The notes: generated from the sequence alone by a model not told the origin. Positions 1 to 8,299 are shown, counted from the stretch's first letter. The stretch is 24,759 bases of DNA from Pseudonocardiales bacterium (GCA_025465385.1 JAODNG010000433.1:1-24759); one strand, 5' to 3'. Made by a program: numbers and translations.

Positions 1-725
1 TCGGCACCGAGCCGGAGCGGATCACGGTGCACCAGTCCGACACCGACGCCGTCGGCTACGACACCGGGGCGTTCGGCTCGGCAGGCAGTGTGGTGGCAGG
101 GCGCGCCGTGCACGCGGCCGCGACCGACTTGCGCCGGCAGATCCTGGACCGCGCGGCCGCGCTGGCAGGCGTCACCGACGGCCGGCTGGGACCGGTGGGG
201 GTGCAGTCCGGGGAGCTGCTCGTCGAGCTGGCCGAGATCGCTCCGCTGAGGGCGCATGCCCGCCACGACGGCACACCGCGCTCGGTGGCGTTCAACGTGC
301 ATGCCTTCCGGGTAGCGGTGCACCCGCAAACCGGTCGGGTGCAGATCCTGCAGTCGGCGCACGCGGCCGACGCCGGGACCGTGCTCAACCCGGAGCAGTG
401 CCGCGGGCAGGTCGACGGTGGGGTCGCCCAGGGGATCGGGTCCGCGTTGTACGAGGACCTGCGGTTGGACGGGCAGGGGCGCGTACTCACCTCGGTGCTG
501 CGGAACTACCACATCCCTCAGCTGGCCGATGTGTCGAACACCGAGGTGTACTTCGCGCAGACGGTCGACCAGCTGGGGCCCTTCGGCGCGAAGTCGATGA
601 GCGAGTCGCCCTACAACCCGGTGGCCCCCGCGCTGGCCAATGCGATCCGGGACGCGACGGGGTTGCGCCCGTACCAGCTGCCGCTGTCAGCTGACCGCCT
701 CTGGCGACTAATCGCCGGACGCTGA
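1..725 (+). CDS. Molybdenum hydroxylase (xanthine dehydrogenase-type) large subunit, C-terminal part
   Basis: This gene is cut by the left edge of the window. The reading frame is open from base 3 and ends at the TGA at 723-725, leaving about 240 residues. The visible part matches the C-terminal molybdopterin-binding region of xanthine dehydrogenase or aldehyde oxidase large subunits. It has a segment with NPEQCRGQVDGG followed by VAQGIGSALYE, the NYHIPQ stretch, and near the end GPFGAKSMSESP. The Glu in the last motif matches the catalytic Glu of the family (usually GAKxxGE). The enzyme would oxidise hypoxanthine and xanthine to urate using Moco; the Fe-S and FAD subunits would lie to the left. 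The neighbouring allantoin genes support a purine role. Another substrate of this large family cannot be excluded from the C-terminus alone. Confidence 0.85.
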   Translation, partial: GTEPERITVHQSDTDAVGYDTGAFGSAGSVVAGRAVHAAATDLRRQILDRAAALAGVTDGRLGPVGVQSGELLVELAEIAPLRAHARHDGTPRSVAFNVHAFRVAVHPQTGRVQILQSAHAADAGTVLNPEQCRGQVDGGVAQGIGSALYEDLRLDGQGRVLTSVLRNYHIPQLADVSNTEVYFAQTVDQLGPFGAKSMSESPYNPVAPALANAIRDATGLRPYQLPLSADRLWRLIAGR

Positions 726-728
726 GCG

Positions 729-1943
729 TCAGCGTGCAGCGAGGTCGGTCAGCTCGGCAGGTGTCACGCCGGCGAGCGCACTGACCTCGGCAGCCTCAGC
801 CGCCCCGCAGTCCATCGCCCGGCGCAGGAACCGGGCCAGCGCCCGGGCGGTCGCCGGCTCGTCCAGCACCCCATCCAGCCGCTGCCGCCGGTATGCCCCC
901 AGCCGGGCGGCGGCGGCAGCCAGCCCGTCCCGGTAGAAGCTGAACGTCGCGGCGAACCGGGTCGGCAGCTGCGCCGGGTGCAGGTCCCAGCCCTGGTAAA
1001 AGCCGCGCTCCAGGGATCGGCGAACCAGCCGGGCGTGCAGAGCCCAGGCAACGCGCACCTGTTCGGTATCGCCGACCGGAAGCACGTTCGTCGACCCGTC
1101 GCATACCGGTACCCCGGTGCCCGCCGCCGCCACCTGCATGACCGCCTTGGCGTGGTCGGCCGCCGGATGTTCCATGCTCTGGTATGCCGCCGCGATCTCC
1201 ACCGAGGTGCTGTAGTCGTAGGTGCCGTAGTGCAGCCCCGCACAGCGCCCAGCGCAGGCGGAAATCATCGGGGCGACCAGCGCCGTCCCCTCCGGGCCGA
1301 GGATCGCCTGCGGCATCTCCACTTGCAGCTCGACGCGCAGCGGCGCCAGCTCGTACTCGGCCTCCAGCGCGACGCACAGCTCCACCATGGCCTCGACCTG
1401 CGCGACCGTGGTGACCTTCGGCAGGGTCACCCGGAACCCGGCGGGCAGCGCGACCGCACCGAGCAGGGTGTCCAGGAACAGGTCCAGGGAACGGATCCCG
1501 CGCCGCAGGGTCGGGCTCTCCAACGACTTCATCCGGATACCGACGAAGCGGGGTGCGGTGCCATCGGCGACGGTGCGGGCCAGCGCGATGGCGGCGGCCC
1601 GCACGTCGGCATCCTCGGTCTCGTCGCCGGGGCTGCCGTAACCGTCCTCCACGTCGATGCGCAGGTCCTCGATCGGCTCGGTCGCCAGCTTGGCCCGCAC
1701 CAGCACATCGACCCGCTGGTCGCAGCCGCCGTCCGCGGTCGGCAGCGGGCCGTGGGTGTCCAGTGCGGCCAACGCCGCCGCGCCCCACTCGCCGACAGTG
1801 CTGGCAGCGAACCGGCCGGCTGGCACGTACACGGTGTGTACCGGCTGGTCCGGCGCCGAGCCGGGATAGCGGTCGTGACGGGCGGCGTCGTCAGCCGCGA
1901 GCCGGACGTTCAGGCGGTCGACGACCCGGGGGTCGAGGCTCAC
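729..1943 (-). CDS. DUF6986 protein, HpcH/HpaI-CitE aldolase-like
   Basis: This 404-residue protein resembles the HpcH/HpaI-CitE aldolase superfamily, in the actinobacterial group known as DUF6986. Motifs that look like the family's metal and substrate site are visible: LQVEMPQAILGPEG (the Glu in the position of the metal-binding Glu), and HYGTYDYSTS, which resembles the G-x-x-D motif. The open frame extends much further upstream, but that extension is an antisense-like shadow of the allantoicase gene. I place the start at the GTG at 1943, which overlaps the allantoicase stop by four bases (GTGA), a typical sign of translational coupling. As the last gene of an allantoin operon it probably acts on a downstream C2 product, such as glyoxylate or ureidoglycolate; that is inference. 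Its stop lies three bases from the stop of the convergent molybdenum hydroxylase gene. Confidence 0.8.
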   Translation of the reverse strand: MSLDPRVVDRLNVRLAADDAARHDRYPGSAPDQPVHTVYVPAGRFAASTVGEWGAAALAALDTHGPLPTADGGCDQRVDVLVRAKLATEPIEDLRIDVEDGYGSPGDETEDADVRAAAIALARTVADGTAPRFVGIRMKSLESPTLRRGIRSLDLFLDTLLGAVALPAGFRVTLPKVTTVAQVEAMVELCVALEAEYELAPLRVELQVEMPQAILGPEGTALVAPMISACAGRCAGLHYGTYDYSTSVEIAAAYQSMEHPAADHAKAVMQVAAAGTGVPVCDGSTNVLPVGDTEQVRVAWALHARLVRRSLERGFYQGWDLHPAQLPTRFAATFSFYRDGLAAAAARLGAYRRQRLDGVLDEPATARALARFLRRAMDCGAAEAAEVSALAGVTPAELTDLAAR

Positions 1944-2980
1944 CCGTAGAACTCCGTGTAGTCGACGCCGGCCGCCGCGGCCGGCGGGAGCAGGTTCAGC
2001 CAGCGTTGCGCGACCCGCTCGCGCAGCTCCGCCGGCACCTCGCCGTGCAGCCGCAGCCGGGAGATCCCGCCGTCGGGATAGATGTCCAGCCGGACCAGCC
2101 GCACCGGGGACTCGCACCGGACCCTCAACCGGTGCTCGGTGCCGGGTAGCAGCCGGGTGCTGGCCAGCAGCACAGCGCCGGTCTCGGCGTCGGACAGTCG
2201 CGCCGTGCCAGGCGCGTTGCCGAAGAAGTACGCGGTGTCGATGACCGCGTGATGCACGACGCCAGGCACGCCGAGCCGGACGGTCAGCCAGTCGTTGCCA
2301 TCGTCGCGCCGCCGCGCGGTCTCCCAACCGTCGCTCATGACCTGCGCCTGCGCCGGCATGAGCACGTTGGTCGGGGCGGAGTAGAACCCGTTGCTGCATG
2401 CCTCGATCAGGCCGCCGTGGCGCACGGCGGCGAGGTCGATCCGTCCCCCCAGCAGGCGCGGGTCGGGTACCACCTCGCCGAGTACGCGGAACCGGGCTAC
2501 CCCGCCATCCGGGTAGATGGTCAACCGCACGTGCGTGACGAGCTGGTCGGGCGCGCTCACCTCCGCCAGGTTGGCCGCGTCGCCGTCCAGGTCGGTCTTG
2601 TCGACCAGGGTGTGCCACGGCGCCGCGAGCACTTCCTCGACCGAGGGGTAGCCGAGCAGCGTGGTCGCCTCGACGGAGGCGTACGGGGGGTAGTTACCCC
2701 GAAAGTAGCCCGTGTCGATGACAACGCGGCGCACAATCCCCGGCACGCCGAGCCGGACGACTGCGAAGTCCACCCCGGCGTCGCGCCGGCGACGCGTCTC
2801 CCACCCGTCATAGATCTTGCCTCGGGGGCCGTAGCTCGCCGGGTCGTGCGTTGGTGATGTGGGCTTGATCAGGTTATGTGCGTCGGCGAAGAACTCGTCG
2901 TTGGCGTACATCACACTTCCACCGAGCGCCAGGTTCGCCAGGTCCGGCAACCCTCCCAGGTCGCTGTCCTGCTCAGCCAT
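1940..2980 (-). CDS. alc: Allantoicase
   Basis: This 346-residue protein is allantoicase, which hydrolyses allantoate to ureidoglycolate and urea. The family is built from two similar beta-sandwich repeats, and both are visible. [13 protein letters not shown] near residue 55 is echoed by [13 protein letters not shown] near residue 218. [10 protein letters not shown] is echoed by [10 protein letters not shown], and [19 protein letters not shown] by [19 protein letters not shown]. The N-terminal [19 protein letters not shown] segment is also typical. The length fits the family. The start codon overlaps the end of the allantoinase gene by eight bases, and the stop overlaps the start of the DUF6986 gene by four, so the three genes are almost certainly co-transcribed. 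Confidence 0.95.
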   Translation of the reverse strand: MAEQDSDLGGLPDLANLALGGSVMYANDEFFADAHNLIKPTSPTHDPASYGPRGKIYDGWETRRRRDAGVDFAVVRLGVPGIVRRVVIDTGYFRGNYPPYASVEATTLLGYPSVEEVLAAPWHTLVDKTDLDGDAANLAEVSAPDQLVTHVRLTIYPDGGVARFRVLGEVVPDPRLLGGRIDLAAVRHGGLIEACSNGFYSAPTNVLMPAQAQVMSDGWETARRRDDGNDWLTVRLGVPGVVHHAVIDTAYFFGNAPGTARLSDAETGAVLLASTRLLPGTEHRLRVRCESPVRLVRLDIYPDGGISRLRLHGEVPAELRERVAQRWLNLLPPAAAAGVDYTEFYG

Positions 2981-4343
2981 CCCCGGTCCTGCTTATCCCG
3001 AGGCCCGCGTGCACCAATTTTCCGTCGCGCCGGTTGGCGCCGATCCGCGTTCCGCGCAGCCAGGTCTGGTGCACCACGCCGCGCAGCGTGCGTCCGGTGT
3101 AAGGGCTAATCGGATTGCGGTGCTGTAGCCGGGCTGGGCAGACCTCGAACGTCTCGTCGGGTGCCACCACGCACAGGTCAGCTCGCTTGCCGGGACAGAT
3201 CGCGCCGCGGTCGGTCAGCCCGGTCAACGCAGCGGGGCCGGTAGACATCCACCGCGCCACCTGCGCCAGCCCGATCCCGCGCGCCGCCGCCTCGGTCCAT
3301 ACCGCCGGCAGGCTGACCTGCAGCGACGCGATGCCACCCCAGGCCTCGCCGAAGTCGCCGGTGTCGAGCTGCTTGGCGTCGGCGGTGCACGGCGAATGAT
3401 CGGACACCACGCAGTCGATCGTGCCATCGAGCAGGCCGCCCCACAGCAACTCGCGGTTGGCGTCATCGCGGATCGGCGGGCAGCACTTGAACTGCGTCGC
3501 GCCGTCGGGCACGTCTTCAGCGCGCAGGGTGAGGTAATGCGGGCAGGTCTCGGCGGTGACCGGGAGTCCCTCATCCTTGGCCGCTCGGATCAGTGGCAGC
3601 GACGCGGCGCTGGACAGGTGCACGACGTGGGTGCGGCATCCCGTGCGCCGGGTTTGGGCCAGCAGCGCCTCGATCGCGGTGACCTCGGCCGACGGTGGCC
3701 GAGACGCCACGAAGTCGGCGTAGCGCCGCCCACGCGGAGCCGGCGCAGCGTGGATGATCGCCGGGTCCTCGGCGTGCGCGAGGAGCAGCCCACCGAACCC
3801 GGCGATCGTGGCCATCGCGTCGGCCAGCTCAGCCGGTTCGAGCGGGGCGAACTCCTCGACGCCCGAGGGCAGCAGGAAGCACTTGAAGCCGACCACGCCC
3901 GCCTCATGCAGCACACCGAGCTGACCCGCGTTTCCTGGTACCGCGCCGCCCCAGAACGCGACGTCCACCGTGAGCTGTCCACGCGCGGCGGCCTGCTTGG
4001 TGCGTAGCGCGGCGATATCGACGGTGGCCGGGATGCTGTTGAGGGGCATGTCGACGATCGTGGTGATGCCGCCGGCGGCCGCGGCGGCGGTCGCGGACGC
4101 GAAACCCTCCCAGTGCGTGCGTCCGGGCTCGTTGACATGGACGTGACTGTCCACCAGTCCGGGTAGCACCACCCATCCTTCGGGGATCTCCACGGTGGCA
4201 GCCGCGCTGAGCGACGGGGCACCGCGGCCTGTGAGGTCAGTGACATCGATGATCAGACATGCCCGGACGATGATCATCGCCGGGCGCTCCCCATCGGCTG
4301 TCACCACCCTGGCCGCGCGGATCACCGTCGTCGCCTCGATCAC
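2973..4343 (-). CDS. allB: Allantoinase (cyclic amidohydrolase)
   Basis: This 456-residue zinc amidohydrolase opens the allantoin ring to give allantoate. Metal-site features appear in order: [16 protein letters not shown] (first two His), the Lys in [12 protein letters not shown] that would be carboxylated, [15 protein letters not shown], and the Asp-His pair in CVVSDHSPC. This set separates allantoinase and dihydropyrimidinase-like enzymes from other hydrolases, and the adjacent allantoicase makes allantoinase the best reading. The longest frame begins at 4385, but the GTG at 4343 is preferred. It is preceded by a purine-rich GGAGGTGAGG about six bases upstream, and its protein begins directly at the usual beta-strand [12 protein letters not shown]. 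It is the second gene of the operon, 72 bases after the permease. Confidence 0.93.
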   Translation of the reverse strand: MIEATTVIRAARVVTADGERPAMIIVRACLIIDVTDLTGRGAPSLSAAATVEIPEGWVVLPGLVDSHVHVNEPGRTHWEGFASATAAAAAGGITTIVDMPLNSIPATVDIAALRTKQAAARGQLTVDVAFWGGAVPGNAGQLGVLHEAGVVGFKCFLLPSGVEEFAPLEPAELADAMATIAGFGGLLLAHAEDPAIIHAAPAPRGRRYADFVASRPPSAEVTAIEALLAQTRRTGCRTHVVHLSSAASLPLIRAAKDEGLPVTAETCPHYLTLRAEDVPDGATQFKCCPPIRDDANRELLWGGLLDGTIDCVVSDHSPCTADAKQLDTGDFGEAWGGIASLQVSLPAVWTEAAARGIGLAQVARWMSTGPAALTGLTDRGAICPGKRADLCVVAPDETFEVCPARLQHRNPISPYTGRTLRGVVHQTWLRGTRIGANRRDGKLVHAGLGISRTGDG

Positions 4344-4415
4344 TGCTGACCTCACCTCCGGCCGGCACAATCGTCGCACGGGCACGCTCAGCTGACCCGG
4401 ATTGGCGCACGAGAC

Positions 4416-5942
4416 CTACCGCGCGTCGACCGGCACGGAGGCCGCCTTCCGGCCGATTACCAGGTAGATCCCTAGGCCGACGGCCATCCCGATGAACCAG
4501 GTGTACTGCACGGCGATCGTCATCCCGGGGCCGTGCGTCCACAGCACGGGGACCATCGCGATCGCCGCCGCGATGGCTGTCGCGATAATCGCTGGTGGGT
4601 GGTAGCCGCCTCGGTACCAGTACCGGCCGCCGGGCGACATGGTGAAAAGGTCGTCCACCACCACCCGCTGGCGACGCACCAGGTAGTAGTCGGCGATCAA
4701 CACCCCGAACAGCGGTCCGATAAACGCGCCCAGCGTCTCGAGCGTGTAGTGGATAACCTCCGGACTGTTGTAGAGGTTCCACGGAGTGATGAGCACCGAC
4801 CCGACGGCCGCGATCATTCCGCCGGCCCGCCAGCTGATCCGTTGCGGGTTCACGTTGGAGAAATCGAATGCCGGCGAGATGAAGTTGGCTACGATGTTGA
4901 TCCCGATGGTGGCGATCGTGAAGGTCAGAGCGCCCAGAACGATGGCGACCGTGCTGTCGATGCGTGCCACCGTCTGCACCGGATCAGTGATCAGCTGACC
5001 GAAGATCGGCAACGTGAGGGACGTGGTGACCACCACCAGGATGGAGAACACCAGGAAGTTCACCGGCAGGCCGAGCAGGTTTCCGCGCTTGACCGCCGCG
5101 AACGACCTGCCGTACCGGGAGAAGTCGCCAAAGTTAAGCATCGGGCCGGAGAAGTAGGAGACCACCAGCGCGATCGCGCCGAGCATCACCGGCACGGCGC
5201 GCATGCCCGTGTACCGCACCTCGCCGAGATTGAGGTCAATCGCGGCCCAACCGGCCCGGTAGATCAGGTAACCGGCGAGCAGGAACATCACGACGTAGAC
5301 CGCCGGGCCGCAGAAGTCGATGAACCGGCGGATGGTCTCCATCCCGGTCCAGAACACCGCCGCCTGCACCACCCACAGCACCGTGAAGGAGCACCACCCC
5401 AGTAAGGAGAGGCCGAGGAAACCGTACTTGTGGACGTCGGCATACGGCATGAGGCCGGGGAACAGCTTGAGCAGCACCACGTTCAGCGCGACCGACGCCA
5501 AGTATGTCTGGATGCCGTACCACGCGACCGCGATCAGACCCCGGATGATGGCCGGCACGTTCGCTCCCAGCACGCCGAACACGCTGCGGCAGATGACCGG
5601 GTAGGGAACCCCGGTGGCTTGACTTGGCTTGGCCACCAGGTTGCAGAACAGGTGCACGATGCTGATTCCGATCAGCAGCGAGACGAGCACCTGCCAGCTG
5701 CTCAGCCCGAGCATGAACAGACTGCCGGCCGTGACGTAGCCGCCGACGCTGTGCACATCCGACATCCAGAACGCGAAGATGTTGTACGCCCCCCAGGACT
5801 GGGTGCGCAGCGGGGCGAGGTCCGCGTTGGTGAGGCGAGGGTCGTATCCGGATCTGACCGCCGTTTCGACGAGACCATTGCGGCCGGTGCTATCCCCTGG
5901 GGGTACCAGCTGTTCGTGCGCATGTTGCGCGATGTCGGTCAT
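4416..5942 (-). CDS. NCS1-family permease (allantoin/purine-type transporter)
   Basis: This 508-residue polytopic membrane protein belongs to the nucleobase:cation symporter-1 family. About twelve hydrophobic segments can be followed. Typical marks include the early NADLAPLRTQSWGAYNIFAFWMS-like region (read in parts), SQATGVPYPVICRSVFGV, and the ISPAFDFSNVNPQRISWRAGG segment followed by a PWNLY motif. Members import allantoin, uracil, hydantoins or thiamine precursors with a cation; the operon makes allantoin or a related purine product the likely cargo. The start at 5942 is chosen over an upstream ATG at 5984 because AGGAG lies five bases before it, and because the extension contains only Arg/Thr-rich sequence. 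It is the first gene of the ureide operon. Confidence 0.9.
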   Translation of the reverse strand: MTDIAQHAHEQLVPPGDSTGRNGLVETAVRSGYDPRLTNADLAPLRTQSWGAYNIFAFWMSDVHSVGGYVTAGSLFMLGLSSWQVLVSLLIGISIVHLFCNLVAKPSQATGVPYPVICRSVFGVLGANVPAIIRGLIAVAWYGIQTYLASVALNVVLLKLFPGLMPYADVHKYGFLGLSLLGWCSFTVLWVVQAAVFWTGMETIRRFIDFCGPAVYVVMFLLAGYLIYRAGWAAIDLNLGEVRYTGMRAVPVMLGAIALVVSYFSGPMLNFGDFSRYGRSFAAVKRGNLLGLPVNFLVFSILVVVTTSLTLPIFGQLITDPVQTVARIDSTVAIVLGALTFTIATIGINIVANFISPAFDFSNVNPQRISWRAGGMIAAVGSVLITPWNLYNSPEVIHYTLETLGAFIGPLFGVLIADYYLVRRQRVVVDDLFTMSPGGRYWYRGGYHPPAIIATAIAAAIAMVPVLWTHGPGMTIAVQYTWFIGMAVGLGIYLVIGRKAASVPVDAR

Positions 5943-6258
5943 GACAGCTCCTGTAGCCGTACGCCTCCGATTTGGTGTGCACAAACGGTAAAGGGCTTTT
6001 GTTACGATGTCGTCACGCGAACCGTGCGTCTTTGTCGGTGATCTAATCGGAATGGCTCAGTCCAACTTATTCACGCTGACACTTCGCGGTAACAGGTGAT
6101 CATTGTGCCGGTCCGCCCGGCAGAGGATCGGCCACCTGGACCGCGGTCTGCCCGTACGGTGTCCATATCGACACACCGGCGGCTACGAGATGCTCCTGGC
6201 CGCGGCGGCCCTCTGGCAAGGCCGGTGGTGTGGAGACCAACGTCGAACAGGAGCAGGG
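5943..6258. promoter_or_regulatory. Divergent control region between ureide operon and ohr
   Basis: This 316-base gap separates the minus-strand ureide operon from the plus-strand ohr gene, so it must hold promoters in both directions. I see no coding sequence I would defend. Two inverted repeats stand out. TGTGCACA at 5976-5983, inside TTTGGTGTGCACAAA, lies about 33 bases before the permease start. GTGTC-N6-GACAC at 6159-6174 lies about 85 bases before ohr. Neither matches an operator I can name. I could not fix convincing -35/-10 boxes. Confidence 0.5.
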
Positions 6259-6726
6259 ATGAGCAAGGTTCTCTACACAGCAGAAGCACACGTGACCGGC
6301 GGTCGAGCCGAGGGACACGGGCGCACCTCCGACGGTACTCTGGAGGTTGAGCTGCGCCTTCCCTCAGAGATGGGTGGTGAAGGAGGCGGGACTAACCCCG
6401 AACAGCTCTTCGCGATCGGGTTCGCCGCCTGCTTCGAGGGCGCTCTCGGCGTCGCAGCACGTCGGGCCCGGCAACAAGCCGGTGACGTGGCGATCGACTC
6501 CAAAGTGATGCTACTGCCCACTGGAGACGGGGGCTTCAAGCTCGCCGTGACCCTTGACGTCGCCCTTCCCTCAGTCAGCGACCCCGCGGCGGCCATCGAG
6601 CTGGTCCGTGCCGCGCATCGTGTCTGCCCATATTCCAATGCCACCCGGGGGAATATCGACGTCGCGCTCACGGCCAACGGCGAGGCCGTCGACCTCCGGG
6701 AACTCGACGCGCCCCAGCACCAATAG
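6259..6726 (+). CDS. ohr: Organic hydroperoxide resistance protein (Ohr/OsmC family)
   Basis: This 155-residue protein is an Ohr-type thiol peroxidase, which reduces organic hydroperoxides in the cytosol. The two redox cysteines are visible. Cys58 is in FAIGFAACFEGAL (the peroxidatic Cys context of the family) and Cys123 is in HRVCPYSNATRGN (the resolving Cys context). The N-terminal SKVLYTAEAHVTGGR is the usual start of Ohr, and the length fits. The start is the ATG at 6259 with AGGAGCAGGG just upstream; the frame stays open further upstream, but that part is not Ohr-like. No OhrR-type MarR regulator gene is adjacent. The gene is followed by a strong hairpin at 6735-6796. Confidence 0.94.
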   Translation: MSKVLYTAEAHVTGGRAEGHGRTSDGTLEVELRLPSEMGGEGGGTNPEQLFAIGFAACFEGALGVAARRARQQAGDVAIDSKVMLLPTGDGGFKLAVTLDVALPSVSDPAAAIELVRAAHRVCPYSNATRGNIDVALTANGEAVDLRELDAPQHQ

Positions 6727-6734
6727 GGGAATGG

Positions 6735-6796
6735 GCTTCGAGCAGGGCGGTGGCTTACTCCTCTTCACTAGAGTGGTAAGCCACCGCCTTCGAAGC
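6735..6796. terminator. Long inverted repeat, likely bidirectional terminator
   Basis: A 12-bp perfect stem is formed by GCGGTGGCTTAC (6747-6758) and GTAAGCCACCGC (6776-6787). Just outside it, GCTTCGA (6735-6741) pairs with TCGAAGC (6790-6796). There is no clear run of T after either arm. It lies nine bases after the ohr stop and before the end of the convergent PRC-barrel gene, so it could stop transcription from both sides. Confidence 0.7.
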
Positions 6797-6825
6797 AATG
6801 CGGAGTTACCTGTCCTAACGCCAGC

Positions 6826-6916
6826 CGTGATCGTGATCACGACCACGATCATTATCACGGCGGTCATCACGATCGCGGCGGTAGCCATCGTGGTTATCGC
6901 GATCGCGGCCACGCCC
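6826..6916. repeat. Degenerate hexanucleotide tract, ATCRCG-like
   Basis: About 90 bases here are built from imperfect copies of a six-base unit close to GTGATC / ACGATC / GCGATC (minus strand CGYGAT). The tract lies between the hairpin after ohr and the end of the PRC-barrel gene. On the minus strand one frame, ending at a TAG at 6815-6817, reads as an Arg-Asp/His-rich tail. Other frames on both strands read as Val/Ile/Ala/Thr-rich hydrophobic sequence. I see no good ribosome binding site for any of these frames, so I call it a repeat and not a gene. Confidence 0.55.
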
Positions 6917-6980
6917 GCCACCATCGCCGACCAGACCAGCGACTGGGCTGAAGAATGCGCCATTCGTACGGCGGCGTGTG

Positions 6981-7367
6981 TCAGAGCTGCCCGCTGATCC
7001 AGTCCCAGGCGCGGCGCAGTCGGGCCTGAAGCGGGCTGTCCACCGGGTTGCTCGGGTTGGTCTGCCTGGTGGACTTCTGGCTCGGATCATGAAGTTCGTC
7101 GCGATCAACCGACAGCAGCACTCCTCGCTCGTGCAGTGCAGCTATCTGGTCCGCATCGGCGAACAGGTGACGGCCCGGTAGCGGCAACGTGTGCACGATC
7201 AAGCCTTCGAAGATGTCTGTGGGCTCGTCGGCAACGACGTGCTCCAGGACGCCGACACGCTCTCCGGTCCGGTCATAGACTGGAGTGCCTTCCTTAAGAG
7301 CGAGGTAGGCGATCGGCTCGCCCAGCTCCGCGGTGCTTGCCCCCGCCTGTTTTCCTTGTTCACTCAT
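6981..7367 (-). CDS. PRC-barrel-like domain protein
   Basis: This 128-residue protein has an N-terminal PRC-barrel-like domain (about residues 13-85). The segment LKEGTPVYDRTGERVGVLEHVV followed by FEGLIVHT (read in parts) has the pattern of a small beta-barrel with a VYD-x-x-G-x-x-VG turn. The C-terminal part is polar and ends in a short Arg/Trp-containing helix, LRRAWDWISGQL. PRC-barrel proteins of actinomycetes are often small stress-associated proteins of unknown partner. The ATG at 7367 is chosen; a GTG four codons upstream at 7379 is equally possible, because the GGGG-rich sequence nearby does not decide between them. It is transcribed towards ohr. Confidence 0.7.
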   Translation of the reverse strand: MSEQGKQAGASTAELGEPIAYLALKEGTPVYDRTGERVGVLEHVVADEPTDIFEGLIVHTLPLPGRHLFADADQIAALHERGVLLSVDRDELHDPSQKSTRQTNPSNPVDSPLQARLRRAWDWISGQL

Positions 7368-7379
7368 TACCAACCCCAC

Positions 7380-7793
7380 GCACCGTGCGCATTACCCTTC
7401 GTAGCCATATTTCTCTGTTCTCCTGTCCCAAGTTGTGGTGCTCGCTAGCCCAGCCGTTGTCCTCCCGCGGGGAACGCGATACGGCAACGAAACCGTGGTA
7501 GTACCCGGAGTCCATCTGCCCTCCCGATGGTCGAGGTCAGCACTACGTACCCGTTGCGGCCGAGACCATGCGCTGGCTCAATCCGGACAGCATGATCTTG
7601 TTCGGGCGACCTCCTGGCTGGTCCGTCCCGCTGGGTCAACTCGGCTGTCAATTATGGCGCTGAGAGGCCGAGGCGTTCCCAGCTAGAGCCACGCATTATC
7701 GCTGCTGCAAGGCAGTAGGTCGTTCACAGTGGACGCGGCACAAAGTGGGCAACCGCACCGTAGACAGACCCAACGAAGAGAGGGTGAGGAAGG
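7380..7793. other. Intergenic stretch upstream of hsp20
   Basis: These 414 bases lie between the divergent PRC-barrel gene and hsp20. They must carry the promoters of both. Small open frames exist on both strands, but none has a ribosome binding site or a recognisable product. I looked for a HAIR element (CTTGAGT-N7-ACTCAAG) and for a DosR-type palindrome because of the hsp20 gene, and saw no convincing copy of either. Confidence 0.5.
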
Positions 7794-8219
7794 ATGATCG
7801 TCGCAATCGAGCCTTTGGACCGGGCCGATCACTCCGCTCAGCATGATTCGAACACCGCTGGGAAGCGGACGATGCCCATGGACGCTTACCGGGACGGCGA
7901 CCAGCTGATCGTGAACTTAGACATTCCAGGCATCGACCCTGACTCGCTCGAGTTGAACGTGGAGAACAACGTCCTGACCGTGAAGGCAAGCCGGCCTCGG
8001 CCGAAGATCGAAGACTCGCAGTGGTTGGTATCCGAGCGACTGCACGGCACCTTCACGTGTCAGCTACACCTGACCGATGGCCTCGACCTCGACAACATCC
8101 AGGCCGACTACGACCGGGGTGTATTGACAATCCGTATTCCGGTCGCTGAGGGAGCCAAGGCCCGCCGGATCGAGATCGGCGGCTCTGAGACCAGCGGCGC
8201 CGAGTCGGTTGCTTCCTGA
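7794..8219 (+). CDS. Hsp20/alpha-crystallin small heat-shock protein
   Basis: This 141-residue protein is a small heat-shock protein, an ATP-independent chaperone that binds unfolding proteins as oligomers. The alpha-crystallin domain runs from about residue 27 to 125. It begins with MPMDAYRDGDQLIVNLDIPG, continues with NVENNVLTVKASR and SERLHGTFTCQLHL, and includes the diagnostic YDRGVLTIRIPV. An I-x-I motif (RRIEIGG) follows near the C-terminus, as needed for oligomer contacts. The start is supported by GAGGAAGG directly upstream. The next gene downstream is the PRTase-Ere fusion, the same pairing as hspX (Rv2031c) and Rv2030c in Mycobacterium tuberculosis, where both belong to the DosR dormancy regulon. 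Confidence 0.93.
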   Translation: MIVAIEPLDRADHSAQHDSNTAGKRTMPMDAYRDGDQLIVNLDIPGIDPDSLELNVENNVLTVKASRPRPKIEDSQWLVSERLHGTFTCQLHLTDGLDLDNIQADYDRGVLTIRIPVAEGAKARRIEIGGSETSGAESVAS

Positions 8220-8275
8220 CGTAATTGTCATGCACGCCGACGCGCCTCCACTGTCTGCATCCATGCCGGAGCCAG

Positions 8276-8299
8276 CTCGGCTTCGTCTCCGAAGCCGAG
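8276..8299 (+). promoter_or_regulatory. Perfect 9-bp stem with six-base loop before the PRTase-Ere gene
   Basis: CTCGGCTTC (8276-8284) pairs perfectly with GAAGCCGAG (8291-8299) around the loop GTCTCC. It ends ten bases before the ATG at 8310. The 3' arm contains most of the GAGG that could serve as ribosome binding site for that ATG. It may control translation of the fusion, or act as a processing or attenuation site between the two genes. Confidence 0.6.

Noticed and set aside
978..1949. A 323-codon plus-strand frame opposite DUF6986
   Set aside because: It is a shadow of the minus-strand gene: the composition is Arg/Gly/His-rich and no domain is visible.
1944..2618. The N-terminal 225 codons of the long minus-strand frame containing DUF6986
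   Set aside because: They are a second frame under the allantoicase gene, rich in Arg/Pro/Gly with no family similarity. The overlapping GTG at 1943 is the better start.
7445..7651. A 68-codon minus-strand frame upstream of hsp20
   Set aside because: It has no ribosome binding site, no recognisable product and mixed codon use.
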